Assembly: GCF_900585905.1 (NCBI RefSeq)
Contig: NZ_UTVH01000031.1
Location: forward strand, 186,001 to 250,000
Source of the DNA: Pseudomonas viridiflava
Lineage (GTDB): Bacteria; Pseudomonadota; Gammaproteobacteria; Pseudomonadales; Pseudomonadaceae
DNA: 64,000 nucleotides
Reading direction: 5' to 3'
Within the stretch, counting starts at the first letter, position 1. Every line of letters begins with the position of its first letter. Of this stretch, positions 1 through 13,003 are shown piece by piece. Position numbers and translations under genes: made by a program. Under the pieces are notes generated by a model. It was not told the DNA's origin and did not search any database. It worked only from the letters and a program-made list of their open reading frames with translations.

Positions 1-740
1 TCAAGCGCTTCTATCGTTCGGTTGATGCGTTGCTGATCGATGACATCCAGTTTTTTGCGCGCAAGGAGCGTTCCCAGGAAGAGTTTTTCCACACGTTCAA
101 CGCGTTGCTTGAAGGGGGTCAGCAGGTCATCCTGACCAGTGACCGTTATCCGAAGGAAATCGAAGGCCTTGAAGAGCGACTCAAGTCGCGCTTTGGCTGG
201 GGACTTACTGTCGCCGTCGAGCCACCGGAGCTGGAGACGCGTGTGGCGATCCTGATGAAGAAAGCGGATCAGGCAAAAGTTGACCTGCCCCATGACGCGG
301 CATTCTTCATCGCTCAGCGGATCCGTTCCAACGTCCGCGAACTCGAAGGCGCGCTCAAGCGGGTCATTGCCCACTCGCACTTCATGGGTCGCGATATCAC
401 TATCGAACTGATCCGCGAGTCGCTCAAAGACCTGTTGGCGTTGCAGGACAAGCTGGTCAGTGTGGATAACATTCAGCGCACGGTCGCCGAGTACTACAAG
501 ATCAAGATCTCTGATCTGTTGTCCAAGCGTCGTTCGCGCTCGGTGGCCCGACCTCGTCAGGTGGCCATGGCACTTTCCAAAGAGCTGACCAACCACAGCC
601 TGCCGGAAATCGGCGATGTGTTTGGCGGTCGCGACCATACCACCGTGCTGCACGCCTGCCGCAAGATCAACGAACTGAAGGAATCCGACGCGGACATCCG
701 CGAGGACTACAAGAACCTGCTGCGTACACTGACCACCTGA
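1..740 (+). CDS. dnaA: Chromosomal replication initiator DnaA, 3' part
   Basis: Replication initiator ATPase; the gene begins upstream of the window and 245 C-terminal residues are visible, with the reading frame starting at base 3. The Walker B segment LLIDDIQFF lies at the very start, followed by the sensor and arginine-finger region of the AAA+ domain (LKSRFGWGL). The C-terminal DNA-binding domain IV carries the family signature [15 protein letters not shown], which contacts DnaA boxes. It is followed after 38 bp by dnaN, the usual dnaA-dnaN order at a bacterial origin. The Walker A motif and domains I-II are outside the window. A perfect DnaA box sits inside the gene at 461-469. Confidence 0.98.
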
Positions 741-778
741 TGACATCAGCGCAGCTTATTAAGGCAAGGGACTAGACC

Positions 779-1882
779 ATGCACTTCACCATTCAACGCG
801 AAGCCCTGTTGAAACCCCTGCAATTGGTCGCAGGCGTTGTCGAACGCCGCCAGACCCTGCCGGTGCTGTCCAACGTGCTCCTGGTCGTCGAGGGGCAACA
901 GCTCTCGCTGACCGGCACTGACCTGGAGGTCGAGCTGGTTGGCCGCGTGCAGCTTGAAGAGCCTGCCGAGCCAGGCGAAATCACTGTACCGGCGCGCAAG
1001 CTGATGGACATCTGCAAAAGCCTGCCGAACGACGCGTTGATCGATATCAAACTGGATGACTCCAAGTTGGTGGTCAAGGCAGGTCGCAGCCGCTTCACCC
1101 TTTCGACGCTGCCAGCCAATGATTTCCCGACGGTAGAAGAAGGCCCTGGGTCATTGACCTTCAACCTGGTGCAAAGCAAATTGCGCCGGCTGATCGAGCG
1201 CACCAGTTTTGCCATGGCTCAACAGGATGTGCGCTACTACCTCAACGGTATGTTGCTTGAAGTCAGCGCCGGCGTGCTGCGCGCCGTTGCCACCGATGGC
1301 CACCGCCTGGCCATGTGTTCCATGTCAGCCGACATCGAGCACGCCGATCGGCATCAGGTGATCGTGCCGCGCAAGGGTATCCTCGAAATGGCGCGCCTGC
1401 TGACCGAGCAGGACGGCACTGTCAGTATCGTCCTGGGGCAGCATCACATTCGCGCAACGACCGGGGAATTCACGTTCACCTCGAAACTTGTCGACGGCAA
1501 GTTTCCGGACTACGAGCGTGTATTGCCCAAGGGCGGCGACAAGCTTGTGCTGGGGGATCGTCAGGCGCTACGCGAAGCATTCAGCCGTACTGCGATTCTT
1601 TCCAACGAGAAATATCGCGGTATCCGCCTGCAGCTGGCAAACGGTCAGCTGAAAATCCAGGCCAACAACCCTGAGCAGGAAGAAGCTGAAGAAGAGATCA
1701 GCGTCGACTACAACGGTGCCTCCCTGGAGATCGGTTTCAATGTCAGTTACCTCCTGGACGTGCTGGGTGTGATGACTACTGAACAAGTGCGCTTGATCCT
1801 CTCCGATTCCAACAGCAGTGCGCTGGTGCAGGAATCAGACAATGACGACTCGGCTTACGTCGTCATGCCGATGCGCCTGTAA
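779..1882 (+). CDS. dnaN: DNA polymerase III beta subunit (sliding clamp)
   Basis: The 367-residue protein is the usual length for a beta clamp, which forms a ring dimer around DNA and tethers polymerase III and repair polymerases. The N-terminus MHFTIQREALLKPLQ, the internal CSMSADIEHADRHQVIVPRK region and the C-terminal VVMPMRL are typical of Pseudomonas DnaN. The ATG lies behind a purine-rich AAGGCAAGGGAC leader. It sits between dnaA and recF and is likely co-transcribed with both. Confidence 0.98.
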   Translation: MHFTIQREALLKPLQLVAGVVERRQTLPVLSNVLLVVEGQQLSLTGTDLEVELVGRVQLEEPAEPGEITVPARKLMDICKSLPNDALIDIKLDDSKLVVKAGRSRFTLSTLPANDFPTVEEGPGSLTFNLVQSKLRRLIERTSFAMAQQDVRYYLNGMLLEVSAGVLRAVATDGHRLAMCSMSADIEHADRHQVIVPRKGILEMARLLTEQDGTVSIVLGQHHIRATTGEFTFTSKLVDGKFPDYERVLPKGGDKLVLGDRQALREAFSRTAILSNEKYRGIRLQLANGQLKIQANNPEQEEAEEEISVDYNGASLEIGFNVSYLLDVLGVMTTEQVRLILSDSNSSALVQESDNDDSAYVVMPMRL

Positions 1883-1902
1883 TTTTGTTCAGCAGAAGCT
1901 AG

Positions 1903-5428
<3,526 letters not shown>

Positions 5429-5493
5429 TCGAGGCTTAAAACTATCAGCGTCCAGAAGAGCAGCGCTGTTGATGTTTTCGAAAGGTTAGACGT

Positions 5494-5529
5494 AAAAAAT
5501 GCCGATCCCGTTAGGGTCGGCATTTTTTT
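5494..5529. terminator. Rho-independent terminator after gyrB
   Basis: A run of A, then TGCCGATCCC, a GTTA loop, GGGTCGGCA and a run of seven T. The stem has one bulged base. It can act for gyrB on the plus strand and, because A and T runs flank both sides, for the convergent cytochrome b561 gene on the minus strand. Confidence 0.85.
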
Positions 5530-5577
5530 CGTATGTTGGGCGCTCCCCAGGCCGGGGGCCGCCCGGTACGTGGCCCG

Positions 5578-6165
5578 TCAGGACACGCTTGACCAGGGCA
5601 GCATGCGTCTCAGGACGCTGTCGCGGCGCACCAGGTGATGGTAGAGCGCAGCGACCACATGCAGGCCCACCACGATCCAGGCAACCCACTTGCCAAGGAA
5701 GTGATGAACTGTATCCAGGGGTGCCTCGAACGCTTCATAGCTCAAATTGTAGTTGGCACTGAGCCAGGCAAATAGCTGGGTTTCGTTGAAGCCTGTCACG
5801 CTGAACAGTCCAAAGTCAGTAGGCGCACCGGTGCCCAGGTAGCCCGTCAGCGGCATCGCAATCAGCAGACCGTAAAGTCCCACGTGAGCGACGTGTGCGA
5901 GCCTGTGTTCCAGCGTCGAACCGGGTGGGTTTTCCGGCTGCCGGTCCAGCAATCGCCACAGCAGCCTGGGTAATACTAGAAAACCCACCAGTAGACCAAG
6001 CACCCAATGAATATTGAGCACTGGCAATGACTCCATGGAGGTGTCATCCATGAACCAGATAACGTAGTAGACCACGACGTAGGCCGCGATAAATGAAGCC
6101 GCGCTCGTCCAGTGAAAAAATTTGGCAAGGACGCCAAAACAGGTCGAGCTATTGCGCCATTGCAT
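5578..6165 (-). CDS. Cytochrome b561 family protein
   Basis: Inner-membrane di-heme b-type cytochrome expected to move electrons between the quinone pool and a donor or acceptor. The 195-residue protein has four hydrophobic segments and conserved histidines in FFHWTSAASF (His18), NIHWVLGLL, HVAHVGLYGLL and DTVHHFLGKW/GLHVVAALYHH, the CybB pattern. The start is the ATG MQWRNS with an AGGAA site upstream; a longer reading would need TTG. It lies 33 bp downstream of a TetR-type regulator on the same strand, so the two probably form one operon. Substrate or partner is not predictable. Confidence 0.88.
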   Translation of the reverse strand: MQWRNSSTCFGVLAKFFHWTSAASFIAAYVVVYYVIWFMDDTSMESLPVLNIHWVLGLLVGFLVLPRLLWRLLDRQPENPPGSTLEHRLAHVAHVGLYGLLIAMPLTGYLGTGAPTDFGLFSVTGFNETQLFAWLSANYNLSYEAFEAPLDTVHHFLGKWVAWIVVGLHVVAALYHHLVRRDSVLRRMLPWSSVS

Positions 6166-6198
6166 AGTGTGCGTTCCTGACAAGAGAGTATGGAGCGG

Positions 6199-6795
6199 TC
6201 AGCTATCAAGCAGGCCGCTTAATAGCCGTTCCAGGCCTTCAAGTGCCTGCGCCAGGCGTGCCTCGATGTCGCCATCAGGTTCTGCGATCCAGAACGACGC
6301 CTCGGTGACAGCGCCATAGATCATCCGGGCTGTCACAGTGGTGGGCAGAGGTGCCACGACACCTTCGGCAATCAGTCCGTCGAGGGAAGACTGCAGTGCG
6401 GCAATGCCCAATGACTGTGCAGCCTGTGGAACGTCACCGAAGATGGCACGCGCATCCTGCAGGATGATCCGGCGGATTTCCGGTTCCAGTGCCAATTCGA
6501 GATAGGCGCGACAACGTCGGCGAAAAGCCTCCCACGCAGAAGGTGCTGCGTCTGAAATGGCCTGAAGACGTTCGCCCACTTCGCTTTCGATCTGTTCAAT
6601 GACTGCCAGCAGCAGCCCTTTTTTATTGCCGAAATGATGATAGATCGCCCCCCTCGTCAGACTGACTTCGGCGGTTAGATCATCCATTGACGTGTGAGCG
6701 AAGCCTTGGCTGGCGAATGCCTGCCGGCCAGCTGCTAACAGCGTGGCGCGGGTCTGCTCAATCATTCCGGCGCGAGTACGGCGTTGTTGCTGCAT
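6199..6795 (-). CDS. TetR/AcrR family transcriptional regulator
   Basis: One-component repressor, 198 residues from the ATG MQQQRRTRAG, which has an AGAGG site 8 bases upstream; the frame extends further upstream but through the operator region. The N-terminal helix-turn-helix reads SMDDLTAEVSLTRGAIYHHFGNKKGLL, the classic TetR signature. The C-terminal ligand domain resembles AcrR/TtgR-type efflux regulators in general form, but the ligand cannot be told. Two palindromes immediately upstream look like its own operators, implying autoregulation together with the downstream cytochrome b561 gene. Confidence 0.9.
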   Translation of the reverse strand: MQQQRRTRAGMIEQTRATLLAAGRQAFASQGFAHTSMDDLTAEVSLTRGAIYHHFGNKKGLLLAVIEQIESEVGERLQAISDAAPSAWEAFRRRCRAYLELALEPEIRRIILQDARAIFGDVPQAAQSLGIAALQSSLDGLIAEGVVAPLPTTVTARMIYGAVTEASFWIAEPDGDIEARLAQALEGLERLLSGLLDS

Positions 6796-6818
6796 AAAAA
6801 AACCTCTAATCCATCTCA

Positions 6819-6833
6819 CATACGCTGCGTATG
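6819..6833. promoter_or_regulatory. Putative TetR operator 1
   Basis: CATACGCTGCGTATG is a perfect 15-bp palindrome (7-bp arms, one central base) 23 bases upstream of the TetR start codon. Position and symmetry fit an autoregulatory operator; binding is inferred. Confidence 0.65.
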
Positions 6834-6872
6834 CTAGTTGACATACCGATGGAATGTCAATACGATCCAACT

Positions 6873-6891
6873 CACATGCACGGCGTATGTG
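6873..6891. promoter_or_regulatory. Putative TetR operator 2
   Basis: CACATGCACGGCGTATGTG is an imperfect palindrome sharing the GCGTATG half-site with the perfect palindrome 54 bp closer to the gene. The pair could bracket the regulator promoter. Confidence 0.55.
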
Positions 6892-7189
6892 AATTTCCGC
6901 CCTGCGCTGTAGACGTGTCCTGAAGGTATGAGTCGGTCAGATTTATGGATACCCCACCGCAGCGGCTTCAAGGCATCGGCATCTATCAGGAGCACTGTCG
7001 CTTGAGTTCTGCAGGCGGTTGATCGTGAACGTTCAGGGCAGGCGCTTCTGTCGACTTTTACGAGAGCAGATGTTCATGGCTCTTTTGAATAGAGGACTCG
7101 GCGTCGCACTTAATGCTGGTGCATTAAATGATTGTTACGCCAGGCAGACGGCTGAGCGCTGCAAAATTAATATTTAGAGGAATGTATTG
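6892..7189. other. Intergenic stretch with no recognised gene
   Basis: About 300 bp between the TetR operator and a small secreted protein gene. Only very short open frames of about 25 codons are seen and none has support. The last 60 bases become AT-rich and carry AATGCTGGTGCATT, a short inverted repeat, probably within the promoter region of the next gene. Confidence 0.4.
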
Positions 7190-7426
7190 ATGAACACTCA
7201 AAAACTGCTTTTGGCTTCATTTCTTGGTGTGTTCTGCTGCGCCGCTGTTGCTCAGGACGGTGCGGACAGGTTGCAACAACGCCAAGAAGTCAGAGCTATC
7301 GAGCGTCAGCAGGCGCGTGAGAAGGTGGCGTTGTCGCTGGATAAAAAGCAGAACGAGAAATCTTCTGTGAACTCATCAGCCAAGAGTAAAGATGTCTCAC
7401 AGGCAGAGGGAACGCCAACTCGTTGA
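7190..7426 (+). CDS. Small secreted hypothetical protein
   Basis: A 78-residue protein starting at ATG with a TTTAGAGGAA site upstream. Residues 1-22 (MNTQKLLLASF...AAVAQ) form a signal peptide with a likely cleavage after AVA. The mature part is short, highly charged and Gln/Lys/Ser-rich (RLQQRQEVRAIERQQAREK), with helical heptad-like character and no cysteines. It stands alone between two gene-poor stretches. The family is not recognised; a periplasmic stress or structural role is possible but unsupported. Confidence 0.6.
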   Translation: MNTQKLLLASFLGVFCCAAVAQDGADRLQQRQEVRAIERQQAREKVALSLDKKQNEKSSVNSSAKSKDVSQAEGTPTR

Positions 7427-7879
7427 TGTTTTCCAGTGTCTCATTCGAGCACTGACTTTAAAGGGAACCCGGCTCTTTACAGTAATAATGAAGATAACTT
7501 CAGGCGTGTTTTGATTAGGCGGATTATATGAACATGGCCGTATCAACATCCGCCTGGCGAACACTAAGCTCTCATCAGGCAGGTCGTTTTCAATATCAGG
7601 CATGATTATTCAGCGTGGACGCAGGCGTTGCGATTTCAATGCGTTGCTGTGTTCAATGCTTTCTTCCATGAGCGTCCGGCAACGCACGTGCGGCGCTGTG
7701 GAGATGACGAACTCCGTCGATCAAGATTTGTACTGTCTGCAGAGTTGGGCGCATCCCTGCGTCTGCGCTTCTGCAGTCCCCCTCTCCTTCGGGCTTGCCC
7801 AGAGCGGGTATGCAAAAACTTATGCACGGTTTTGGCCCATATATCGCTTTGGGAAATAAGCAGCCAAACCAAGGGGTTG
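7427..7879. other. Intergenic stretch with no recognised gene
   Basis: About 450 bp without a convincing gene. An 85-codon open frame at 7602-7859 lacks a ribosome site and has a composition unlike a protein. The segment may hold decayed sequence: it is less GC-rich than its flanks in the first half and contains no clear repeats. Confidence 0.4.
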
Positions 7880-7913
7880 GCACCGTTTTTTAGTAAAAAA
7901 CGCAAAACGGTGC
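7880..7913. terminator. Inverted repeat, possible terminator of plsC
   Basis: Perfect 10-bp arms GCACCGTTTT / AAAACGGTGC around a 14-nt AT-rich spacer that can itself fold. It lies 18 bp past the stop codon of the minus-strand acyltransferase gene. On the minus strand the loop contains a T run, so it may terminate that operon. Confidence 0.5.
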
Positions 7914-7918
7914 ACAGG

Positions 7919-7927
7919 TTATCCACA
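7919..7927 (+). promoter_or_regulatory. Perfect DnaA box
   Basis: TTATCCACA, the consensus DnaA-binding 9-mer, lies in the non-coding gap just after the plsC stop codon. It is one of seven perfect matches in this window. Whether it is bound in vivo is unknown. Confidence 0.5.
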
Positions 7928-7931
7928 AAAT

Positions 7932-8702
7932 TCAGATTGTCGCTGTCTCGTTGCTCGACACTGGCGCAGCGATGGAGCCGAGCGCCTTCTGGGTGTCCTC
8001 GTTCCACGTCTGCACCCGCTCGTTCAGCGCGGCAATGGCGCGTGGCCCGGTGCCCTCAGCGTACATGGGTTCGCCAATGACCACCTGAATCGTGCCTGGC
8101 TTCTTCGCCCAGCCTTCCTTGGGCCAGTAACGGCCGGCGTTGTGCGCGATGGGCAGCACGGGCAGATCGGCGTTGACCGCCAGTGCCGTGCCACCTCGTG
8201 AGAACTTGCCGACCTGACCAAACGGCACGCGGGTACCTTCCGGGAAGATCAGCACCCAGACACCATCCTTGAGCAACTCGTCGCCCTTTTTGGCGATCTG
8301 TTTGAGGGCGGCCTTGGGGTTGTCACGATCAATGGCGATAGGACGCAGCATTGCCATGGCCCAGCCAAAGAACGGGACATACAGCAGCTCACGCTTGAGC
8401 ACCTGGCTCAACGGCGAGAAATACTGCGACAGGAAGAACGTCTCCCAAGTGCTCTGATGATTGGAAATGATCACGCAGGGCGTCTTGGGCACGTTATGCG
8501 CGCCAGTAACTTCTACCCGGATGTCGAGACACACTCGGGTCAGCCAGATTGCGCAACGGCACCAGTAGACATTGATGAAGCGATAACGCGCCTTGAAAGG
8601 CAGGAAAGGTGCGACGAAGAAGCTTAATGTGCACCACAACAGCGAGCTGGTGCCTAGCAACAGGTAGAAGAGAAAAGTCCTGAATGCCTGGATGATCGAC
8701 AT
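7932..8702 (-). CDS. plsC: 1-acyl-sn-glycerol-3-phosphate acyltransferase
   Basis: Inner-membrane enzyme that acylates lysophosphatidic acid to phosphatidic acid in phospholipid synthesis. The 256-residue protein starts at the ATG MSIIQAFRTF; further upstream the frame overlaps gmhB. An N-terminal membrane segment (residues 8-35) precedes the catalytic motif NHQSTWE (His82, an HX4E variant of HX4D) and the substrate motif FPEGTR near residue 150. It follows gmhB on the same strand after 46 bp. In P. aeruginosa the gene at this place is called lptA; several PlsC paralogues usually exist, so the exact acyl donor and substrate are uncertain. Confidence 0.92.
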   Translation of the reverse strand: MSIIQAFRTFLFYLLLGTSSLLWCTLSFFVAPFLPFKARYRFINVYWCRCAIWLTRVCLDIRVEVTGAHNVPKTPCVIISNHQSTWETFFLSQYFSPLSQVLKRELLYVPFFGWAMAMLRPIAIDRDNPKAALKQIAKKGDELLKDGVWVLIFPEGTRVPFGQVGKFSRGGTALAVNADLPVLPIAHNAGRYWPKEGWAKKPGTIQVVIGEPMYAEGTGPRAIAALNERVQTWNEDTQKALGSIAAPVSSNETATI

Positions 8703-8748
8703 AGTTGCTTTTACCGTTAGGGCAAATGCCCGTTCAACAAGCGTACCG

Positions 8749-9300
8749 CTAGTGATCCTGCGGAGCGCTACTGTGGATAAGTTCTGCGGCCAGTGCCGCG
8801 AGATCGTCAAAAACCAGGGTATTGGCCGGAAGGGAACCGCCCAGTGTACGCTCACCTTTGCCGGTTCTGACCAGAACCGGTTGTGAGTCGACGGCCAGTG
8901 CAGCCTTGAGGTCACTGCCGCTGTCGCCGACAAACCAAATTCCGCTCAGCGCCACCTGATAATGCCGGGCAATGGTCTGCAACATGCCGGGTTTGGGCTT
9001 GCGACAGTCGCAGCCTTCGTCAGGACCGTGCGGGCAGTAAACGATCAGCCCGACCTCGCCGCCCTGATGCGCCACCAGCTCGCGCAAACGTGTGTGCATG
9101 GCATCCAGGGTCGCCAGATCGTAATAGCCGCGGGCAATGCCGGACTGGTTGGTCGCGACTGCAACCGTCCAGCCCGCCCTGCTCAGCTGCGCGATCGCCT
9201 CGATCGAGCCTGGAATCGGAATCCACTCGGCCACCGACTTTATGTAGGCGTCAGAGTCCTCGTTGATCACCCCATCCCGATCCAGGATCAGCAGCTTCAC
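8749..9300 (-). CDS. gmhB: D-glycero-beta-D-manno-heptose-1,7-bisphosphate 7-phosphatase
   Basis: HAD-superfamily phosphatase in the ADP-heptose branch of LPS inner-core synthesis. From the GTG start (MKLLILDRDG) it is 183 residues, the family length; the nucleophile motif is DRDG (Asp7, Asp9). The zinc-loop cysteines and histidine are present in CPHGPDEGCDCRKPKPGM, and GDSGSDLKAA is the last HAD motif. The longer upstream frame starts with a non-family segment and was rejected. It lies 28 bp after glyS and is likely in one operon with glyQS and plsC. A perfect DnaA box (8772-8780) falls inside its 3' end. Confidence 0.94.
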   Translation of the reverse strand: MKLLILDRDGVINEDSDAYIKSVAEWIPIPGSIEAIAQLSRAGWTVAVATNQSGIARGYYDLATLDAMHTRLRELVAHQGGEVGLIVYCPHGPDEGCDCRKPKPGMLQTIARHYQVALSGIWFVGDSGSDLKAALAVDSQPVLVRTGKGERTLGGSLPANTLVFDDLAALAAELIHSSAPQDH

Positions 9301-9328
9301 ATCACATCCCGTTTTCAGTCGACAGCCC

Positions 9329-11383
9329 TCAGCCCAGCAGCGAAATGTCAGCGACGCCCAGGAACAGCCCACGCAGACGTGCCAGCAGTGCATAGCGATT
9401 GGCGCGCACGTTGGCATCTTCAGCGTTGACCATCACGGCTTCGAAGAACGCATCAACCGGCTCGCGCAAGGCCGCCAGGCGCGCCAGGGTTTCGTTGTAC
9501 TGACGCGCTGCAGCCATGGGCTGTACTGCCTGATCCGCTTGCTGGATCGCCGAATACAGCGAGAACTCGTTGGCGTTGTCGAAATACTTGGGCTCCACCA
9601 CCAGGGCAACCTTGCCCTCAGCCTTGCCCAGCAGATTCGACACGCGCTTGTTCACGGCAGCGAGCGCAGCGGCTTGCGGCAGTTTGCGGAAGGCCTGAAC
9701 CGCCTGCACACGCTGGTCGAAGTCCAGTGCCGAGCCGGGCTGCAAGGCGCGAACCGAGAGATACACCGCGACTTCGACGCCTTCGTCCTCATAACGCGCC
9801 CGCAGGCGGTCGAAGATGAACTCCAGCACCTGATCCGACAGGCCAGCGGCTTTCACCTTGGCGCCGAAAAGCGACACTGCATGCTTCACGGTTTCGATCA
9901 GGTCCAGGTCGAGTTTCTTCTCGATCAGGATGCGCAGGATACCCAGCGCGGCCCGACGCAGTGCATAGGGGTCCTTGCTGCCGGTGGGCAGCATGCCGAT
10001 GCCGAAGATACCCACCAGCGTGTCGAGCTTGTCGGCGATGGCGACGGCGGCGCCGGTCAGCGTAGTGGGCAGCTCGGCACCGGCACCGCGTGGCATGTAC
10101 TGCTCGTTCAGCGCCAGCGCGACGTCTTGCGGTTCGCCATCAGCCTGAGCGTAGTAGTAACCGGCCACGCCCTGCATTTCGGGGAATTCGCCAACCATTT
10201 CGGTCGCCAGATCGCACTTGGACAGCAAGCCCGCCCGTGCTGCGCGTTGAGCGTCGCCGCCAATGCGTGGCGCGATGAACGCGGCCAGCCTGGAAACCCG
10301 CTCGGCCTTGTCGTAGACACTGCCCAGTTGGGCCTGGAACACCACGTTCTGCAGGCGCTGGTTGAAGGTTTCCAGCTTCTGCTTCTTGTCCTGCTTGAAG
10401 AAGAACTCGGCGTCGGTCAGGCGCGGGCGAACGACTTTTTCGTTGCCTTTGACGATCTGCGTCGGATCCTTGCTCTCGATGTTGGCCACCGTAATGAAGC
10501 GCGGCAGCAGCTTGCCGTCGGCGTCCAGCAGGCAGAAGTACTTCTGGTTGTCCTGCATCGTGGTGATCAGGGCTTCCTGCGGCACCTCAAGGAAGCGCTC
10601 TTCGAACGAGCACACCAGCGGCACGGGCCACTCCACCAGCGACGTCACTTCGTCCAGCAACGCAGGCGGCACGATGGCGGTGCCTTCATGCTGGGTCGCC
10701 AGCTCTTCGACGCGTTTGGTGATGAGCAGGCGGCGTTCATTGAAGTCAGCCAGCACGTACGCTTTGCGCAGGTCACTGAGGTAACTGGCGGGCGAGGTGA
10801 TGCGCACGCTGTCCGGGTGGTGGAAACGATGGCCGCGCGATTCACGACCCGCAGTCTGGGCGAGGATCGTGCAGTCGATCACCTGATCGCCAAACAGCAT
10901 TACCAGCCACTGCGTCGGGCGTACGAACTCTTCCTTGCGCGCGCCCCAGCGCATGCGCTTGGGGATCGGCAAGTCGTTCAGCGAGTCTTCAACGATGGTC
11001 GCCAGCAGACTGCTGGTCGGCTTGCCAGCGATGGTCTGGCTGTAGCGCAGCTTGGGGCCACTCTGGTCGATTTCGCTCAGGTCAACGCCGCACTTCTTGG
11101 CAAAACCCAGTGCTGCCTGGGTCGGACTGCCCTCGGCATCAAATGCTGCCTGACGTGGCGGGCCATCGAGGTTGATGCTGCGATCCGGCTGCTGCGTGGC
11201 CAGCTCGGTGATCAGCACGGCCAGACGACGCGGCGCGCCATAGACCTGCTTGGCGCTGTAGGTCAGCCCGGCGGCCTGCAGGCCTTTCTCGATACCGGCC
11301 AGAAAAGCGTCTGCCAGGGTATTGAGTGCCTTTGGTGGCAACTCTTCGGTGCCCAGCTCGACCAGAAAATCTTGAGCACTCAT
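9329..11383 (-). CDS. glyS: Glycine--tRNA ligase beta subunit
   Basis: Beta chain of the alpha2-beta2 glycyl-tRNA synthetase, mainly responsible for tRNA recognition. The 684-residue length and N-terminus [20 protein letters not shown] are characteristic, as are [10 protein letters not shown] and the mid-domain [19 protein letters not shown]. Its ATG overlaps the glyQ stop by 4 bp, so the subunits are translationally coupled. Confidence 0.97.
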   Translation of the reverse strand: MSAQDFLVELGTEELPPKALNTLADAFLAGIEKGLQAAGLTYSAKQVYGAPRRLAVLITELATQQPDRSINLDGPPRQAAFDAEGSPTQAALGFAKKCGVDLSEIDQSGPKLRYSQTIAGKPTSSLLATIVEDSLNDLPIPKRMRWGARKEEFVRPTQWLVMLFGDQVIDCTILAQTAGRESRGHRFHHPDSVRITSPASYLSDLRKAYVLADFNERRLLITKRVEELATQHEGTAIVPPALLDEVTSLVEWPVPLVCSFEERFLEVPQEALITTMQDNQKYFCLLDADGKLLPRFITVANIESKDPTQIVKGNEKVVRPRLTDAEFFFKQDKKQKLETFNQRLQNVVFQAQLGSVYDKAERVSRLAAFIAPRIGGDAQRAARAGLLSKCDLATEMVGEFPEMQGVAGYYYAQADGEPQDVALALNEQYMPRGAGAELPTTLTGAAVAIADKLDTLVGIFGIGMLPTGSKDPYALRRAALGILRILIEKKLDLDLIETVKHAVSLFGAKVKAAGLSDQVLEFIFDRLRARYEDEGVEVAVYLSVRALQPGSALDFDQRVQAVQAFRKLPQAAALAAVNKRVSNLLGKAEGKVALVVEPKYFDNANEFSLYSAIQQADQAVQPMAAARQYNETLARLAALREPVDAFFEAVMVNAEDANVRANRYALLARLRGLFLGVADISLLG

Positions 11384-12333
11384 TGTTGCGCCTCCAGCTT
11401 GGCCAGCACTTCATCACGTAAATCAGGTGGCGCCATCGGGAAGCCCAGCCTGGCGCGGGCCATCAGATAGGCCTGGGCCACGGAGCGGGCCAGGGTGCGC
11501 ACGCGCAGGATGTACTGCTGACGCGCGGTGACCGAAATGGCGCGGCGGGCATCCAGCAGGTTGAAAGTGTGGGACGCCTTCAAGACCATTTCATAGCTCG
11601 GCAGCGGCAGTGGCTGGTCGAGCTCGATCAGGCGCTTGGCTTCGCTTTCGTAGAAATCGAACAGCTCGAAGAGTTTGTCGACGTTGGCGTGCTCGAAGTT
11701 GTAGGTCGACTGCTCGACCTCGTTCTGGTGGAACACGTCGCCATAGGTCACGCGGCCGAACGGGCCGTCAGCCCAGACGAGGTCGTAGACCGAATCGACG
11801 TTCTGCAGGTACATCGCCAGGCGTTCCAGACCGTAGGTGATCTCGCCGGTGACCGGGTAGCACTCGATGCCTCCCGCCTGCTGGAAATAGGTGAACTGCG
11901 ACACTTCCATGCCGTTGAGCCAGATTTCCCAGCCCAGACCCCAGGCGCCCAGCGTCGGCGATTCCCAGTTGTCTTCGACAAAACGCACGTCGTGGACCAG
12001 CGGGTCCAGACCGACATGCTTGAGCGAGCCCAGGTACAGCTCCTGGAAGTTGTCCGGGTTGGGCTTGAGCACCACCTGGAACTGGTAATAGTGCTGCAGA
12101 CGGTTCGGGTTTTCGCCATAGCGACCGTCAGTCGGACGGCGGCTCGGCTGCACATAAGCGGCGTTCCAGGTTTCCGGGCCTACGGCGCGCAGAAACGTGG
12201 CGGTGTGGAAAGTGCCGGCGCCTACTTCCATATCGTAGGGCTGAAGTACCACGCAACCTTGCTCGGCCCAGTATTGCTGGAGGGCGAGGATCAGGTCTTG
12301 GAAGGTACGCACGGCTGGCGTAGGCTGGCTCAC
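11380..12333 (-). CDS. glyQ: Glycine--tRNA ligase alpha subunit
   Basis: Catalytic class II alpha chain of bacterial glycyl-tRNA synthetase. The start is taken as GTG ([15 protein letters not shown]), 317 residues, with AGGTGA 6 bases upstream; another GTG nine bases earlier is possible. Class II motifs include [10 protein letters not shown] and [21 protein letters not shown]. It is first in the minus-strand operon glyQ-glyS-gmhB-plsC and divergent from tag across an 80-bp gap that must hold both promoters. Confidence 0.97.
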   Translation of the reverse strand: MSQPTPAVRTFQDLILALQQYWAEQGCVVLQPYDMEVGAGTFHTATFLRAVGPETWNAAYVQPSRRPTDGRYGENPNRLQHYYQFQVVLKPNPDNFQELYLGSLKHVGLDPLVHDVRFVEDNWESPTLGAWGLGWEIWLNGMEVSQFTYFQQAGGIECYPVTGEITYGLERLAMYLQNVDSVYDLVWADGPFGRVTYGDVFHQNEVEQSTYNFEHANVDKLFELFDFYESEAKRLIELDQPLPLPSYEMVLKASHTFNLLDARRAISVTARQQYILRVRTLARSVAQAYLMARARLGFPMAPPDLRDEVLAKLEAQQ

Positions 12334-12413
12334 GAAATTCACCTGTACTGGGGCTGCGATTTAAAGAGCGGGAGTATACCCGATTCGGTCGCGCCTCCAC
12401 TCTTGGGAGCCCT

Positions 12414-12965
12414 ATGGCACGCTGCTACTGGTGCAACGATGACCCGGTTTACATCGATTATCACGATCTTGAGTGGGGCGTACCGCTGCGCGATGCGCAG
12501 AAGCTCTTCGAGTTGTTATTGCTCGAAGGGTTCCAGGCGGGGCTGTCGTGGATCACGGTACTGAAGAAACGTCCGCGCTATCGCGAGGTGATGTTCGGTT
12601 TCGATGTGCACCGGATCGCGGCCATGACTGACGACGAGATCGAAGTGCTGATGCAGGAGCCGGGGATTATCCGTAACCGCCTCAAACTCAACGCGGCCCG
12701 GCGTAACGCCCAGGCCTGGCTGAAGTTGGAAGACCCGGTGGGCTTTCTCTGGTCGTTCGTCGGCGGTGAGCGCCAGATCAATCATTTCAAGGATCGCAGC
12801 GAAGTGCCGGTCAACACAGCGCAGGCCGAAGCCATGAGCAAGGCGCTGAAAAAGGCCGGCTTCACCTTTGTCGGCCCGACCATCTGCTACGCCTACATGC
12901 AATCGAGCGGCATGGTCATGGATCATACGGTGGAGTGTGATCGATACCCGGCGTTGAGCCGCTGA
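12414..12965 (+). CDS. tag: DNA-3-methyladenine glycosylase I
   Basis: Base-excision repair enzyme removing 3-methyladenine. The 183-residue protein has the N-terminal MARCYWCND and YHDLEWGVPL motifs and the C-terminal DHTVECDRY; Cys4, His17 and the C-terminal His and Cys form the zinc site of the Tag family. The helix-hairpin-helix region includes PGIIRNRLKLNAARRNAQ. It is divergent from glyQ and followed 38 bp later by the lipid A acyltransferase gene. Confidence 0.96.
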   Translation: MARCYWCNDDPVYIDYHDLEWGVPLRDAQKLFELLLLEGFQAGLSWITVLKKRPRYREVMFGFDVHRIAAMTDDEIEVLMQEPGIIRNRLKLNAARRNAQAWLKLEDPVGFLWSFVGGERQINHFKDRSEVPVNTAQAEAMSKALKKAGFTFVGPTICYAYMQSSGMVMDHTVECDRYPALSR

Positions 12966-13003
12966 TGGGTACAATGGCCGCCTTGAGTCCTGGGGAGTGA
13001 ATC

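Noticed and set aside
7602..7859. 85-codon frame as a gene
   Set aside because: No ribosome site and no protein-like features; overlapping frames of similar length exist on both strands.
9263..11470. 735-codon plus-strand frame opposite glyS
   Set aside because: Mirror frame of glyS and gmhB; His/Gln/Arg-rich, no protein motif.
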